Shown here: positions 16,948 through 24,667 of the stretch, one piece after another | How positions within the stretch are numbered: position 1 is the stretch's first letter | Layout: each line of letters opens with the position of its first letter | NCBI GenBank assembly: GCA_029688825.1 | Contig: JARUKX010000019.1 | Span: forward strand, 1-64,000 | Direction: 5' to 3' | From: Haloarculaceae archaeon H-GB1-1 | Lineage (GTDB): Archaea > Halobacteriota > Halobacteria > Halobacteriales > Haloarculaceae | DNA: 64,000 nucleotides | Position numbers and translations under genes: made by a program | Notes under the pieces: model-generated | Seen by the model: the letters and a program-made list of their open reading frames with translations, nothing else | Told to the model about the DNA's origin: nothing | Database searches by the model: none

Positions 16948-17904
16948 TCAGTCGTCGAGGATGGCCCGCAGTTGCGGGTCCTCGCCGCTGGGGTCGTCGC
17001 TGCCGATGGCGACGGCGGGACAGCCCTCGTGGTCGTCGACCTCGGTCCGAAGGGAGGCGATTTCGTCCCACGCGGACTGGAAGCCGTCCTCGACGACGTT
17101 GCCCGAGGCCAGCCCGTCCCACTGCGTGAACGCGCAGGGGTAGACGTCGCCGACGGGGTCGACGAGACAGGTCATCGACCCGGCTCCGCACTCTTTGAGC
17201 GTCTCGTTGCGGACCTCGCCCATCGCGTTGAGGTAGAAGAACGAATCGCCGGTGCGGACCTTCGGTCGGTCGGACAGCCACTCGTGGAGCCACTTGATCT
17301 GGTCGGTCGTCAGGCGGAAGTGGTCCCAGTTGTCCTCGCCACGGCCGCTGGGCCGGAAGCGATTGAGGCGCAGGCCTGCGCCGTGCTCGCGCGCGAGGTC
17401 GTAGATTTCGGGGAGGTCGTCGACGTTCTGTCTGGTGACGACGGTGTTCAGCGTGGTACCGATGTCGCGGTCTTCCAGTCGTTCCAGCGAGTCCACCACG
17501 GCGTCGTAGACGCCCTCGCCGCGGATGGCGTCGTTCTCGGCCTGCAGGCCGTCGAGGCTGACCTGCAGGTACAGCGGGTCCATCGACTCGACGCGGTCGA
17601 GCGTGGCCTCGTCGAGCTGGGTGCCGTTGGTGCTGACGCAGGTGGAGATGCCCCGACCCGTCAGCTCCTCGAGTAGTTCGAGGAAATCTGAGCGGACGAA
17701 CGGCTCGCCGCCGCCGATGTTGACCTGGAAGACGTCCATCTCGTCGCACTCGGCGATGAACGACTTTGCCTCCTCGGTGGTGAGTTCGCCGGGCATCTCG
17801 TGGCCCGGGCCGCTGCCGGAGAGACAGTGGTCACAGTGGAGGTTACAACCCAGCGTCACCTCCCACGTGATGGTCACGGGGGCGGAGAGCGGGTCAGTCG
17901 CCAC
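16948..17904 (-). CDS. mftC: Mycofactocin radical SAM maturase (MftC), with atypical C terminus
   Basis: This 318-residue radical SAM enzyme has the cluster motif CNLHCDHC near residue 20 and IGGGEPF. Its SPASM-type segment keeps ECGAGSMTCLVDPVGDVYPC, as in MftC. MftC oxidatively decarboxylates the C-terminal tyrosine of MftA and links it to valine. In well-known MftC proteins the end reads CxxCxxxxxCRGGCMAAKF; here the corresponding part is only EGCPAVAIGSDDP, so the CxxCxxxxxC ligands are missing. The GTG start overlaps the mftB stop by 11 bp and follows a GGAGG ribosome-binding-like stretch. Confidence 0.9.
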   Translation of the reverse strand: MATDPLSAPVTITWEVTLGCNLHCDHCLSGSGPGHEMPGELTTEEAKSFIAECDEMDVFQVNIGGGEPFVRSDFLELLEELTGRGISTCVSTNGTQLDEATLDRVESMDPLYLQVSLDGLQAENDAIRGEGVYDAVVDSLERLEDRDIGTTLNTVVTRQNVDDLPEIYDLAREHGAGLRLNRFRPSGRGEDNWDHFRLTTDQIKWLHEWLSDRPKVRTGDSFFYLNAMGEVRNETLKECGAGSMTCLVDPVGDVYPCAFTQWDGLASGNVVEDGFQSAWDEIASLRTEVDDHEGCPAVAIGSDDPSGEDPQLRAILDD

Positions 17905-18133
17905 GGACGTAGCCCTCCTCGACGGCCGCCTCGACGACGGCCTGCTCGAACGCCGCGTCGAGGTCCTCGCGCGGACGGGGCGACCCGTCGACGTACTCGA
18001 GGAGGTCCACGATGCGGCTGTGGACCGTCGTCAGCGAGGCGTCCTCGTAGCCGTAGTTCTCGTGGTCGTACACGAGGCCGTGGTCGCCTTCCCGTCGGTA
18101 CTTGACGTGGTCGGGCTTCCGGACTGTCGCCAT
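17894..18133 (-). CDS. mftB: Mycofactocin peptide chaperone (MftB)
   Basis: This 79-residue protein has the PqqD/RRE-like fold of MftB, which binds the MftA precursor and presents it to MftC. The central LTTVHSRIVDLLEYVDG and the C-terminal helix AVVEAAVEEGYVRGD fit a small winged-helix recognition element. It lies between mftA (4 bp gap) and mftC (11 bp overlap), which decides the assignment for such a short protein. Confidence 0.9.
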   Translation of the reverse strand: MATVRKPDHVKYRREGDHGLVYDHENYGYEDASLTTVHSRIVDLLEYVDGSPRPREDLDAAFEQAVVEAAVEEGYVRGD

Positions 18134-18137
18134 CGGT

Positions 18138-18260
18138 TCAGTAGACGCCGCAGATGCCGTCGATGCGGAGCTTCTCTCGAACGAGGTCGCCCTCGATCTC
18201 CGGCTCGTCGGCGTCGGCGTCGGTCTCGGTACTCGCGGACTGCGTCTCTGCTTTCGACAT
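18138..18260 (-). CDS. mftA: Mycofactocin precursor peptide (MftA)
   Basis: This 40-residue peptide has an acidic leader rich in Glu, Asp and Ala and ends with LRIDGICGVY, the diagnostic MftA C terminus. The terminal Val-Tyr is the part that becomes the redox cofactor. The stop codon directly follows the tyrosine. It is the first gene of mftA-B-C-F-E. A TATA box at 18283-18290 lies about 27 bp upstream of the ATG, so the mRNA is leaderless. Confidence 0.96.
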   Translation of the reverse strand: MSKAETQSASTETDADADEPEIEGDLVREKLRIDGICGVY

Positions 18261-18282
18261 GTTCACACAATCCGCCCGGACT

Positions 18283-18290
18283 CATTTATA
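18283..18290 (-). promoter_or_regulatory. TATA box of the mycofactocin operon
   Basis: In minus-strand sense the sequence reads TATAAATG, centred about 27 bp before the mftA ATG. This is the canonical spacing for a leaderless haloarchaeal transcript. Confidence 0.7.
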
Positions 18291-18414
18291 CGTTGTGGGA
18301 TATCCCCTCCCCCACCCCCTCTACAGACGATTCGAACCGCTCGGGCGCTGCTATCACCGTGGCGAACAATCCGAAAGCGCCCGCTCTCTGGTAGCCTCCT
18401 CACCAGCCGAAACG

Positions 18415-18575
18415 GGTGGGACTGAAAGGGGCGGCGCGTGGCGGCTGCGCCGCCACGGCATGCGGAGGTCGGTGGAACCGACCTCCCGCTCCGCGAACCC
18501 CGACGACGAACGGACCGCAGGCCGGAGGCCGAGGACCGCATCGAGTCGCGGGAGTGGAGACGGTCGGGGCTTTCT
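18415..18575. repeat. Structured intergenic element A (GGTGGG-CTGAAAGGGGC ... GGGCTTTC type)
   Basis: The element opens with GGTGGGACTGAAAGGGGC and closes with GGGGCTTTC, so the ends GAAAG and CTTTC can pair. Inside are two perfect hairpins: GTGGCGGC-TGC-GCCGCCAC at 18438-18456 and GGAGGTCGGT-GGA-ACCGACCTCC at 18464-18486. Related elements occur at 20283-20403 and 30154-30250. It lies downstream of the aldehyde dehydrogenase gene and could act as a terminator or small RNA. With its flanks it accounts for the gene-free stretch 18261-18614. Confidence 0.55.
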
Positions 18576-18614
18576 GGACGGTCGCGGTCGTGAAATGCAC
18601 CGCAGTTCCGCTAC

Positions 18615-20138
18615 TTACTCCAGGTCGGGGTCGTCGAGGTTCACGTAGACGGATTTGGTCTGACGGTAGTGGTCGAGCGCCTCGGTCCCGAGATCGTTGC
18701 CGATGCCCGAGTCCTTGAAGCCGCCGTAGGGGGCTTCGGACAGAATCGGGCCGTACTCGTTGACGTAGACGAGGCCGGCTTCGATGTCCGCGGCGGCGTT
18801 GTGAGCGATATCCGTGGATTCGGTGGCCAGTCCGGCGGCGAGGCCGAAGTCGGTGTCGTTGGCGACCTCGATGGCTTCCTCGTAGGTGGAGAACGTCTGG
18901 ATGGTCTGGACCGGTCCGAATATCTCCTCCTGGGCGATGCGCATGTCGTTGTCCACGTCGGTGAAGACGGTCGGCTCGAAGTACCATCCGTCCGCCAGTT
19001 CCGGGTCGTCGGGCGCGCTGCCGCCGGTGAGCAGGGTCGCGCCCTCCTGCTGGCCGATCTCGACGTACTCGGAGACGGTCTCGAACTGCTCGGCGGAGGT
19101 GAGCGGCCCCATCGTCGTCTCCTCGTCGAGCGGGTCGCCCAGGACGTACGACTCGGCCGCGTCGACGAAGCGGTCCGTGAACTCCGCGGCGACGTCCTCG
19201 TGGACGAGCGCACGGGAGAAGCCGTCGCAGATCTGGCCGGTGCTGTAGAAGATGCCAGTGGCGACGGCGTCGACCGCTTTGTCGAGGTCCGCGTCCGGGA
19301 AGACGACGAACGGCGACTTCCCGCCGAGTTCCAGCGTCACGGGCGCGACGTGTTCGGCGGCGGCCTTCATGACGTGCTCGCCGACGCCGACGCTCCCGGT
19401 GAACGAGACCTTCCGCACGTCCTCGTGTTCCGTCAGCGGGCCACCGACCTCGCTCCCGGTCCCGGTGACGACGTTGACCACGCCGTCGGGGAAGATGTCC
19501 GCGGCGAGTTCGACCATACGGAGCGTCGACAGCGGACTCTGCGCGGACGGTTTGAGCACGGCGGCGTTGCCCGCGGCCAGGGCGGGGCCGAGCTTCCAGG
19601 CCGCCGCCCAGGTGGGGAAGTTCCACGGCGTGATCTGTCCGACGACGCCGTAGGGCTCGTGGCGCGTGTAGATGTGGACGTCCTCGCGGGCGGGGATCTG
19701 CCGAGCCTCCTGGCCACGGGCGAGCGAGGCGTAGTATTCGAGCGTGTCGATGGCACCCTCCACCTCGCCGCGGGCGTCGGACTTCGGCCGGCCCGTGTCG
19801 ATCGAATCGAGCAGCGCGAGCTCCTCGACGTGGTCCTCGAGCACCGACACCCACTCGAACAGCAGTCGCGACCGCTCGGCCGGCGTCGTGTCGGACCACT
19901 CCGCGTCGAAGGCGTCCCACGCAGCGTCGACGGCGCGGTCGACCTCGCGCTCGTCACACCGCGGCACCTCCACGATGGGTTCGTCGACCACCGGGTCGCG
20001 GGTCGCGACGGTCTCGCCGGACGCTGCCGAAACGTACTCGCCGTCGATCCACGCGCCGAACTCGCTCACCTCGCGGACTCGCTCGTGGGCGTCTTCGTGT
20101 GTCGATGCGATGCTGTCGCTGGACTGGCTGCTCGACAT
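18615..20138 (-). CDS. NAD(P)-dependent aldehyde dehydrogenase
   Basis: This 507-residue protein is a full-length ALDH-superfamily enzyme with TPWNFPTWAAAWKLGPALAAGN, the general base Glu in LELGGKSP, and the catalytic Cys in TGQICDGFSR. That pattern is like betaine aldehyde dehydrogenases (GQVC). EEIFGPV and GGFKDSGIGNDLG follow. It should oxidise the aldehyde made by the nearby MFT-dependent dehydrogenase. The ATG at 20138 has a TTATTTATG TATA-like element near 20163-20171. It lies between the mft operon and the first OYE gene. Confidence 0.9.
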   Translation of the reverse strand: MSSSQSSDSIASTHEDAHERVREVSEFGAWIDGEYVSAASGETVATRDPVVDEPIVEVPRCDEREVDRAVDAAWDAFDAEWSDTTPAERSRLLFEWVSVLEDHVEELALLDSIDTGRPKSDARGEVEGAIDTLEYYASLARGQEARQIPAREDVHIYTRHEPYGVVGQITPWNFPTWAAAWKLGPALAAGNAAVLKPSAQSPLSTLRMVELAADIFPDGVVNVVTGTGSEVGGPLTEHEDVRKVSFTGSVGVGEHVMKAAAEHVAPVTLELGGKSPFVVFPDADLDKAVDAVATGIFYSTGQICDGFSRALVHEDVAAEFTDRFVDAAESYVLGDPLDEETTMGPLTSAEQFETVSEYVEIGQQEGATLLTGGSAPDDPELADGWYFEPTVFTDVDNDMRIAQEEIFGPVQTIQTFSTYEEAIEVANDTDFGLAAGLATESTDIAHNAAADIEAGLVYVNEYGPILSEAPYGGFKDSGIGNDLGTEALDHYRQTKSVYVNLDDPDLE

Positions 20139-20499
20139 GTACAGGTGAATCGCACGCCCCACACATAAATAATTCTGCTCCGCGCGTACGCGCCGAAGAA
20201 TCATTCTGCGCGAGTGTCGATTACCTTCGGCGCGAGGGTCGATTACCCGCCGTGTCGAACTGGGCGTACAGCCGACGTCCCTGGTGGACTGAAGGGGCGA
20301 GGTGGGCTCGCGCCCCGGCGGAGTCGCTGCGCGACCCCTCTCCGAGCAAGCGTAGCGGCGAGGAGATGCCGCACAGCGACCGCGAGCCCGCCGAGGGCTT
20401 TCTGCGTGTGCAACGTCGGCCTACAGCGATTCCATCCAGCGTCGCATCTTCAGTCTGTGCGACCTCAATATTGAAGTTCGTCGCCCCCCAGCATCCGCT
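20139..20499. promoter_or_regulatory. Divergent promoter region of the aldehyde dehydrogenase and first OYE gene, with structured element B
   Basis: The left part carries the ALDH TATA-like element. At 20283-20403 is structured element B, opening GGTGGACTGAAGGGGC and closing GAGGGCTTTCT, related to elements A and C. Near 20468-20477 TCAATATTGA is both a palindrome and a likely TATA for the OYE gene that starts at 20500. I see no gene here. Confidence 0.5.
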
Positions 20500-22425
20500 A
20501 TGGACCTGTACGAGCAGTCCGAGTTAGCTGGGGCTGTCGTCTCGAACCGGGCGGTGTTCCGGCCGGTACGGACGAACCTCGCCGAGGACGGCGCACCGAC
20601 GGACGAACTCGCGGCCCACCTCGCAGCCCGCGGTCGCGGCGGCGCCGGTCTCGTCGTCGGCCCGGCGGAGATGCTGGTCGACGGGTCGGCCAGCGGGCCG
20701 TCGTACGTCGACGCCTACGACCCGGACGTCGTACCGGCGCTCGCCGAGACGGTCGAGGCCGTCCACGACACCGGAAGTTCGATCATCGGACAACTGACCC
20801 ACCCCGGCGCGGAGGCGACGGGCGACGCCGAGATGCGGGCCCAGCGCGCGCCAGCGGCCCAGCCGTCGACGGCGACCTACGAGATGCCGACGCCGATGGC
20901 CGACGACGACCTCGACGCCCTCCAGGAGTCGTTCGTCGACGCCGCGGAGAACCTCGTCGAGGCCGGCTTCGACGGCGTCGAACTCGCCGCCGGCCCCTAC
21001 GCCGTCCTCCGGCAGTTCCTCTCGCCGAAGTTCAACACCCGCGACGACGAGTACGGCGGCGACTGGGAGAGCCGCGCTCGCTTCGTCGACGAAACGCTCG
21101 CCGCCGTCCAATCGGCGGTGGACGTGCCCGTCGGCCTCCACCTCTCGCTGGCCGAACTGGAGTACGGCGGCTACGAGTTCGAGGACGTGCCAGACCTGCT
21201 GGGGGCGCTGTCGGGGTTCGACTACCTCTCCTGTACGGTCGGCACCGCGGCAACGTTCGCACAGACTCACGCCGGCGTCGGCGCGCAGGCACCCGGACTC
21301 CCGGACGCCGTGGCCACCGCCGCCGACTGCGTGGACGTGCCCGTGATGGGCCGCGCGGCGTACACCGACGAGGAGACGGCCGAACAGTTGCTCGACGCTG
21401 GCGCGGAGTTCGTGAGCTTCACCCGGCAACTGCTCGCCGACGAAGCGTCCGTCCGGAAGTGGAAGAACGGCGAGCGCGCGACCCGGTCCATCCAGTCGAA
21501 CCAGAAGTGCCTCGAAGGCGTCTACGGCCACGCCCACGGCGGCCACGTCGAGTGCGTCGTCAACCCCCGCACCGGACGGGAGACCGAACTCGCACCCGCC
21601 AGCGACCTGCCGAGCGCCGGCCTCCCCCAGCGGGTGCTCGTCGTCGGCGGCGGCCCAGCGGGGATGCGCTTCGCCACGCTGGCCAGCCGCCGGGGTCACG
21701 ACGTGACGCTCCGGGAGGTCCGGGACGAACTCGGCGGCCAACTCACCCTCGCCGCGCAGGGGCCGCTCGAACCGTTCTCCCGCGCCCGCGAGGACCTCGA
21801 AGCAGACCTGCGCGACTCCGCGGTCACGGTCGAACTCGGGACCGAGGTCACCACCGACGACGTGGACGAGGAGTGGGACTCGGTCGTGGTCGCGACGGGC
21901 GCGCCGCCGTCGACGACCGAGCACCGCGAGTTCGCCGGCGAGGTGATCGACGCACTGGACGTGCTCGCCGGCGAGGCCGACGACGAACTGGCCGACGCGG
22001 AGGACCTCCTGCTGCTCGACGAGAACCGCTGGGTCATCACCATGCAGACCGGGCTGGATCTGGCCGCCCGCGGGGACCTCGAGATCGCGACGGCCGACCA
22101 CTACCCGGGCTTCCGCACCGAGCAGCCCAACCTCCCCGGCTTCGTCGCCGGACTCCAGGCCCAGGGCGCGACCGTCACGGGCAACCACGACGTCGACGAC
22201 GTCCACGAGGACGGCACGGTGACGCTCCGGAACACCCTCACGGGCGAGACGGTTACCCGAGACCCCGACGCCGTCGTCTACGCCGGCCGCCGCAGCGCCG
22301 ACGAGTCGCTGTACCTGAAACTCGCCGACCAGCGCGAGAACGTCTACCGCATCGGCGACGCCGTCTCGCCGCGGAAGCTCGACCGCGCCTACTACGACGC
22401 CGAGAAGCTGGCGAGAAGGCTCTGA
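20500..22425 (+). CDS. Mycofactocin-system FadH/OYE family oxidoreductase, with altered Fe-S and active-site motifs
   Basis: This 641-residue protein has an OYE-type FMN TIM barrel (residues about 1-320), then an FAD/NADH half (VLVVGGGPAGMRFA, about residue 390), as in 2,4-dienoyl-CoA reductase (FadH). The [4Fe-4S] motif between them should be CxxCxxxCx11C. Here it is Ser330, Ser333, Cys337, Cys352, with spacing 14, so two ligands are lost. The barrel segment reads AGPYAVLRQFLSPKFN, whereas the intact paralogue at 26994-28922 has AGHDGLLRQFLSPKYN. It may be a non-catalytic or specialised partner. It converges on the altered SDR gene at 22605-23423. Confidence 0.85.
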   Translation: MDLYEQSELAGAVVSNRAVFRPVRTNLAEDGAPTDELAAHLAARGRGGAGLVVGPAEMLVDGSASGPSYVDAYDPDVVPALAETVEAVHDTGSSIIGQLTHPGAEATGDAEMRAQRAPAAQPSTATYEMPTPMADDDLDALQESFVDAAENLVEAGFDGVELAAGPYAVLRQFLSPKFNTRDDEYGGDWESRARFVDETLAAVQSAVDVPVGLHLSLAELEYGGYEFEDVPDLLGALSGFDYLSCTVGTAATFAQTHAGVGAQAPGLPDAVATAADCVDVPVMGRAAYTDEETAEQLLDAGAEFVSFTRQLLADEASVRKWKNGERATRSIQSNQKCLEGVYGHAHGGHVECVVNPRTGRETELAPASDLPSAGLPQRVLVVGGGPAGMRFATLASRRGHDVTLREVRDELGGQLTLAAQGPLEPFSRAREDLEADLRDSAVTVELGTEVTTDDVDEEWDSVVVATGAPPSTTEHREFAGEVIDALDVLAGEADDELADAEDLLLLDENRWVITMQTGLDLAARGDLEIATADHYPGFRTEQPNLPGFVAGLQAQGATVTGNHDVDDVHEDGTVTLRNTLTGETVTRDPDAVVYAGRRSADESLYLKLADQRENVYRIGDAVSPRKLDRAYYDAEKLARRL

Positions 22426-22553
22426 GATATTCTCTGTCGTCGCAGCTCTCGGCTGCAATCACGGTCGTAGCAACGACTTCGTTCGTGGGACCACCCCGAA
22501 AGTCCCACCTGCGCGGACGGTCGTGACAGCCACCGAGAATCGAAGGCGAGGAG

Positions 22554-22577
22554 AGCGACCGGCTGAGCGCGGTCGCT
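22554..22577. terminator. Hairpin between convergent OYE and SDR genes
   Basis: AGCGACCG and CGGTCGCT (22554-22561 and 22570-22577) form an 8-bp perfect stem with an 8-nt loop. It sits in the 179-bp space between two 3' ends, so a bidirectional termination or processing role is plausible. There is no T-tract. Confidence 0.35.
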
Positions 22578-22604
22578 GAGGATCACGGGACAGAACACGC
22601 CGAG

Positions 22605-23423
22605 CTACTTGCTCGTCATCCCGGCGTCGACGGGGAGCGCGACGCCGGTGACGTAGCGCGCAGCGTCGCTGGAGAGCCAGCAGAACGCCTCCGCGACGTC
22701 CCGCGGTGAGAGCAGGTCGCCGTCGAGGACGTTCATCGGGCCGCTGGCGTCGCTGATCTGTTCGAAGGCTGCCTCACCGACGGCGTCTGCCATGCCCGCC
22801 AGCATCGGCGTGTCGACGCCGGTGGGACAGACGGCGTTGGCGGTGATGCCGTCCCGGCCGAGTTCGACGGCGAGCGACTTCGTCAGACCGACGACGCCGT
22901 GCATGGCCGCGGCGTAGTGGGCCGACCCCGCCGTCCCGACGAGACCGCCGACGGAGGCCGTGGTGACGATGCGGCCGCCGCCCTCTCGCTCGCGGACGTG
23001 GCGGGCGAAGTGTTTGGCGGGAAGCCACGACCCACGGAGGTTCGTCTCGACGACGGCGTCGAACGTGGCTTCGTCCATCTCGACGAGCGGGCGACTGTCC
23101 CAGACGCCCGCGTTCGTCGCCAGCACGTCGATCCGGCCCATCGTCTCGACGGCGATGTCCATCGCCCGCTCGATCTCGGCAGCGTCGCGGACGTCGACGC
23201 AGAGAGGGAGCGCGTCGACACCCGCGTCCTCGACCAGTTCGGCCGTCTCGCGGAGGTCCGCCTCGGTCGCGAGGTCGTACGGGACGGCCAGATCGTCCTC
23301 GCAGATGTCCGTGACGACGACGTCCGCACCGGCCTCGGCGTACCGGCGGGCGATGGCGCGCCCGATGCCCCGCGCTGCGCCCGTGACGAACGCGACCCGG
23401 CCGTCGAAGTCGTATGTGACCAT
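22605..23423 (-). CDS. Mycofactocin-type SDR oxidoreductase with catalytic Lys replaced by Met
   Basis: This 272-residue SDR has the nucleotide motif TGAARGIGRAIA and the extra YDLATEADLRETAELVE loop found in mycofactocin-coupled SDRs, which hold NAD tightly and use MFT as the external acceptor. The catalytic Ser and Tyr170 are present, but the YxxxK lysine is Met174 (HYAAAMHG). The paralogue at 29111-29929 has HYTAAKHG. Loss of the lysine should impair standard SDR chemistry. It is the last gene of the OYE-etf-fix operon, 1 bp after etfB. Confidence 0.88.
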   Translation of the reverse strand: MVTYDFDGRVAFVTGAARGIGRAIARRYAEAGADVVVTDICEDDLAVPYDLATEADLRETAELVEDAGVDALPLCVDVRDAAEIERAMDIAVETMGRIDVLATNAGVWDSRPLVEMDEATFDAVVETNLRGSWLPAKHFARHVREREGGGRIVTTASVGGLVGTAGSAHYAAAMHGVVGLTKSLAVELGRDGITANAVCPTGVDTPMLAGMADAVGEAAFEQISDASGPMNVLDGDLLSPRDVAEAFCWLSSDAARYVTGVALPVDAGMTSK

Positions 23424-23424
23424 C

Positions 23425-24294
23425 TCAACAGAGGTCGCGCTCGGCGAGGTACTCGGCGACGCGCTCGGCTGCTTCGGCGGGCGGCGCGTCGATTCGCTCG
23501 CCGTCGCCGCCGTCGCCGCTCTCGCTGGCCCCGCCCATGACGTTCCGGATGCGGGCCTCGACGGACCCGCTCGGCGGCGCGCCGCGGCCGACGCGTTCGT
23601 TCGCGGTACACTCCCGGCGGGTGAGCGACCCGACGCTCATGGAGAACCGGGACTCGCCGGGGGCGACGGCTTCGAGGTCGTAGCGAGTGGGGTCGGCCTT
23701 CTGGCCGGCGATGACGTCGTCCAGCGAGCCCCGCGGCGGATTGGCGAACCCGCTATCGACGCCGAGGACGGCGGGCGTGTCGACGGAGAGGACCTCCTGC
23801 CGACCGGGTTCGAGGCGGCGCTGGACGAGCAGTGCGTCCTCGTCGGCCGCGTGGTCGCCCGCGACGGCCTCGCTGCCGAGCGCGGTGACGTTCGTCGTCG
23901 TCGCCCAGCCGAGCTTCCGGCCGGCGATCGCGGCGACTTCGCTCCCCATCGTCGGCGCGCTCTCCCCGACGAAGACGGCGTCCCCGCCGACGCGCTGGAC
24001 GGTGCGGGCGAGGACGCTGGCCCACTTCTCGCCGAGTGGGTCGCCGACGGGGTCGTACGCGACGTGAACGGCGTCGTCGGCACCGGCGCGCAGCGCGGCC
24101 TCGATGGCCGTCTCCGCGCGGTCGCCGCCGATGCCCACCGCGACGACCTCCGAGGCGTGTTCCAGGGCGGCTCCGAGCGCGACGAGGTCGGCAGGGTTTG
24201 CCAGCCAGCGGTAGGTGGCGATGCCCTCCGCTTCCGGGTCCGGACGGACGCGGTGGGGCGAGGCCCGGACGGTTACGAGCGCCTGCATGGTCAT
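23425..24294 (-). CDS. etfB: Electron transfer flavoprotein beta subunit (FixA-like)
   Basis: This 289-residue protein is an ETF beta subunit, with ALEHASEVVAVGIGGDRAETAIEAALRAGADDAVHV and the later GRKLGWATTTNVTAL and EVLSVDTPAVLGVD. It pairs with the alpha subunit at 25972-26997 to carry electrons from dehydrogenases. Start 24294 overlaps the fixX stop (ATGA), which decides it over an ATG two codons later. The C-terminal 60 residues are an acidic tail. Confidence 0.9.
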   Translation of the reverse strand: MTMQALVTVRASPHRVRPDPEAEGIATYRWLANPADLVALGAALEHASEVVAVGIGGDRAETAIEAALRAGADDAVHVAYDPVGDPLGEKWASVLARTVQRVGGDAVFVGESAPTMGSEVAAIAGRKLGWATTTNVTALGSEAVAGDHAADEDALLVQRRLEPGRQEVLSVDTPAVLGVDSGFANPPRGSLDDVIAGQKADPTRYDLEAVAPGESRFSMSVGSLTRRECTANERVGRGAPPSGSVEARIRNVMGGASESGDGGDGERIDAPPAEAAERVAEYLAERDLC

Positions 24295-24581
24295 CCGAAG
24301 TCGTACTCCACGCCCTTGCCGCCCTCGGGCTTCGTCCAGGAGACGGCTCCCTTGTCGGGGTCGTTCCCGCAGAAGACGAGACACGCCCCGCACTCGATGC
24401 AGTGCTCGTAGGAGAAGTAGATCTCCCCCTGGCGCTCCTCCTGGTGGTCGAAGCACTCCGCCGGACAGAGGTGCAGACAGGGCTTGTCCGAGCAGTCCTC
24501 GCAGTCGCCGTTGTCGACGGTGATGTGGCCCTGGTCGTCGACGGTCCACTCGACGTCGTCGAGGTACTCGTCGGTACTCAT
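24291..24581 (-). CDS. fixX: Ferredoxin-like protein FixX
   Basis: This 96-residue protein has cysteine clusters CEDCSDKPCLHLCP and CIECGACLVFC, as in FixX, the iron-sulfur companion of the ETF:quinone oxidoreductase FixC. Electrons pass from the ETF flavin through FixC/FixX to quinone. It lies 86 bp downstream of fixC and overlaps etfB by 4 bp. Only the second cluster has a complete four-Cys ligand pattern of the usual FixX type. Confidence 0.9.
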   Translation of the reverse strand: MSTDEYLDDVEWTVDDQGHITVDNGDCEDCSDKPCLHLCPAECFDHQEERQGEIYFSYEHCIECGACLVFCGNDPDKGAVSWTKPEGGKGVEYDFG

Positions 24582-24667
24582 CGGTCGGCCTCCCTGCGGC
24601 GTCGGTGCTCGACCGCGGCGATACGTCGATTCGCGTCGTGAAGTGTTGGTGAGGTGGTCATGGTGAA

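Noticed and set aside
18439-18600. Possible extra small gene between mftA and the aldehyde dehydrogenase.
   Set aside because: The sequence is dominated by perfect hairpins shared in type with two other intergenic elements, and no frame has a sensible start.
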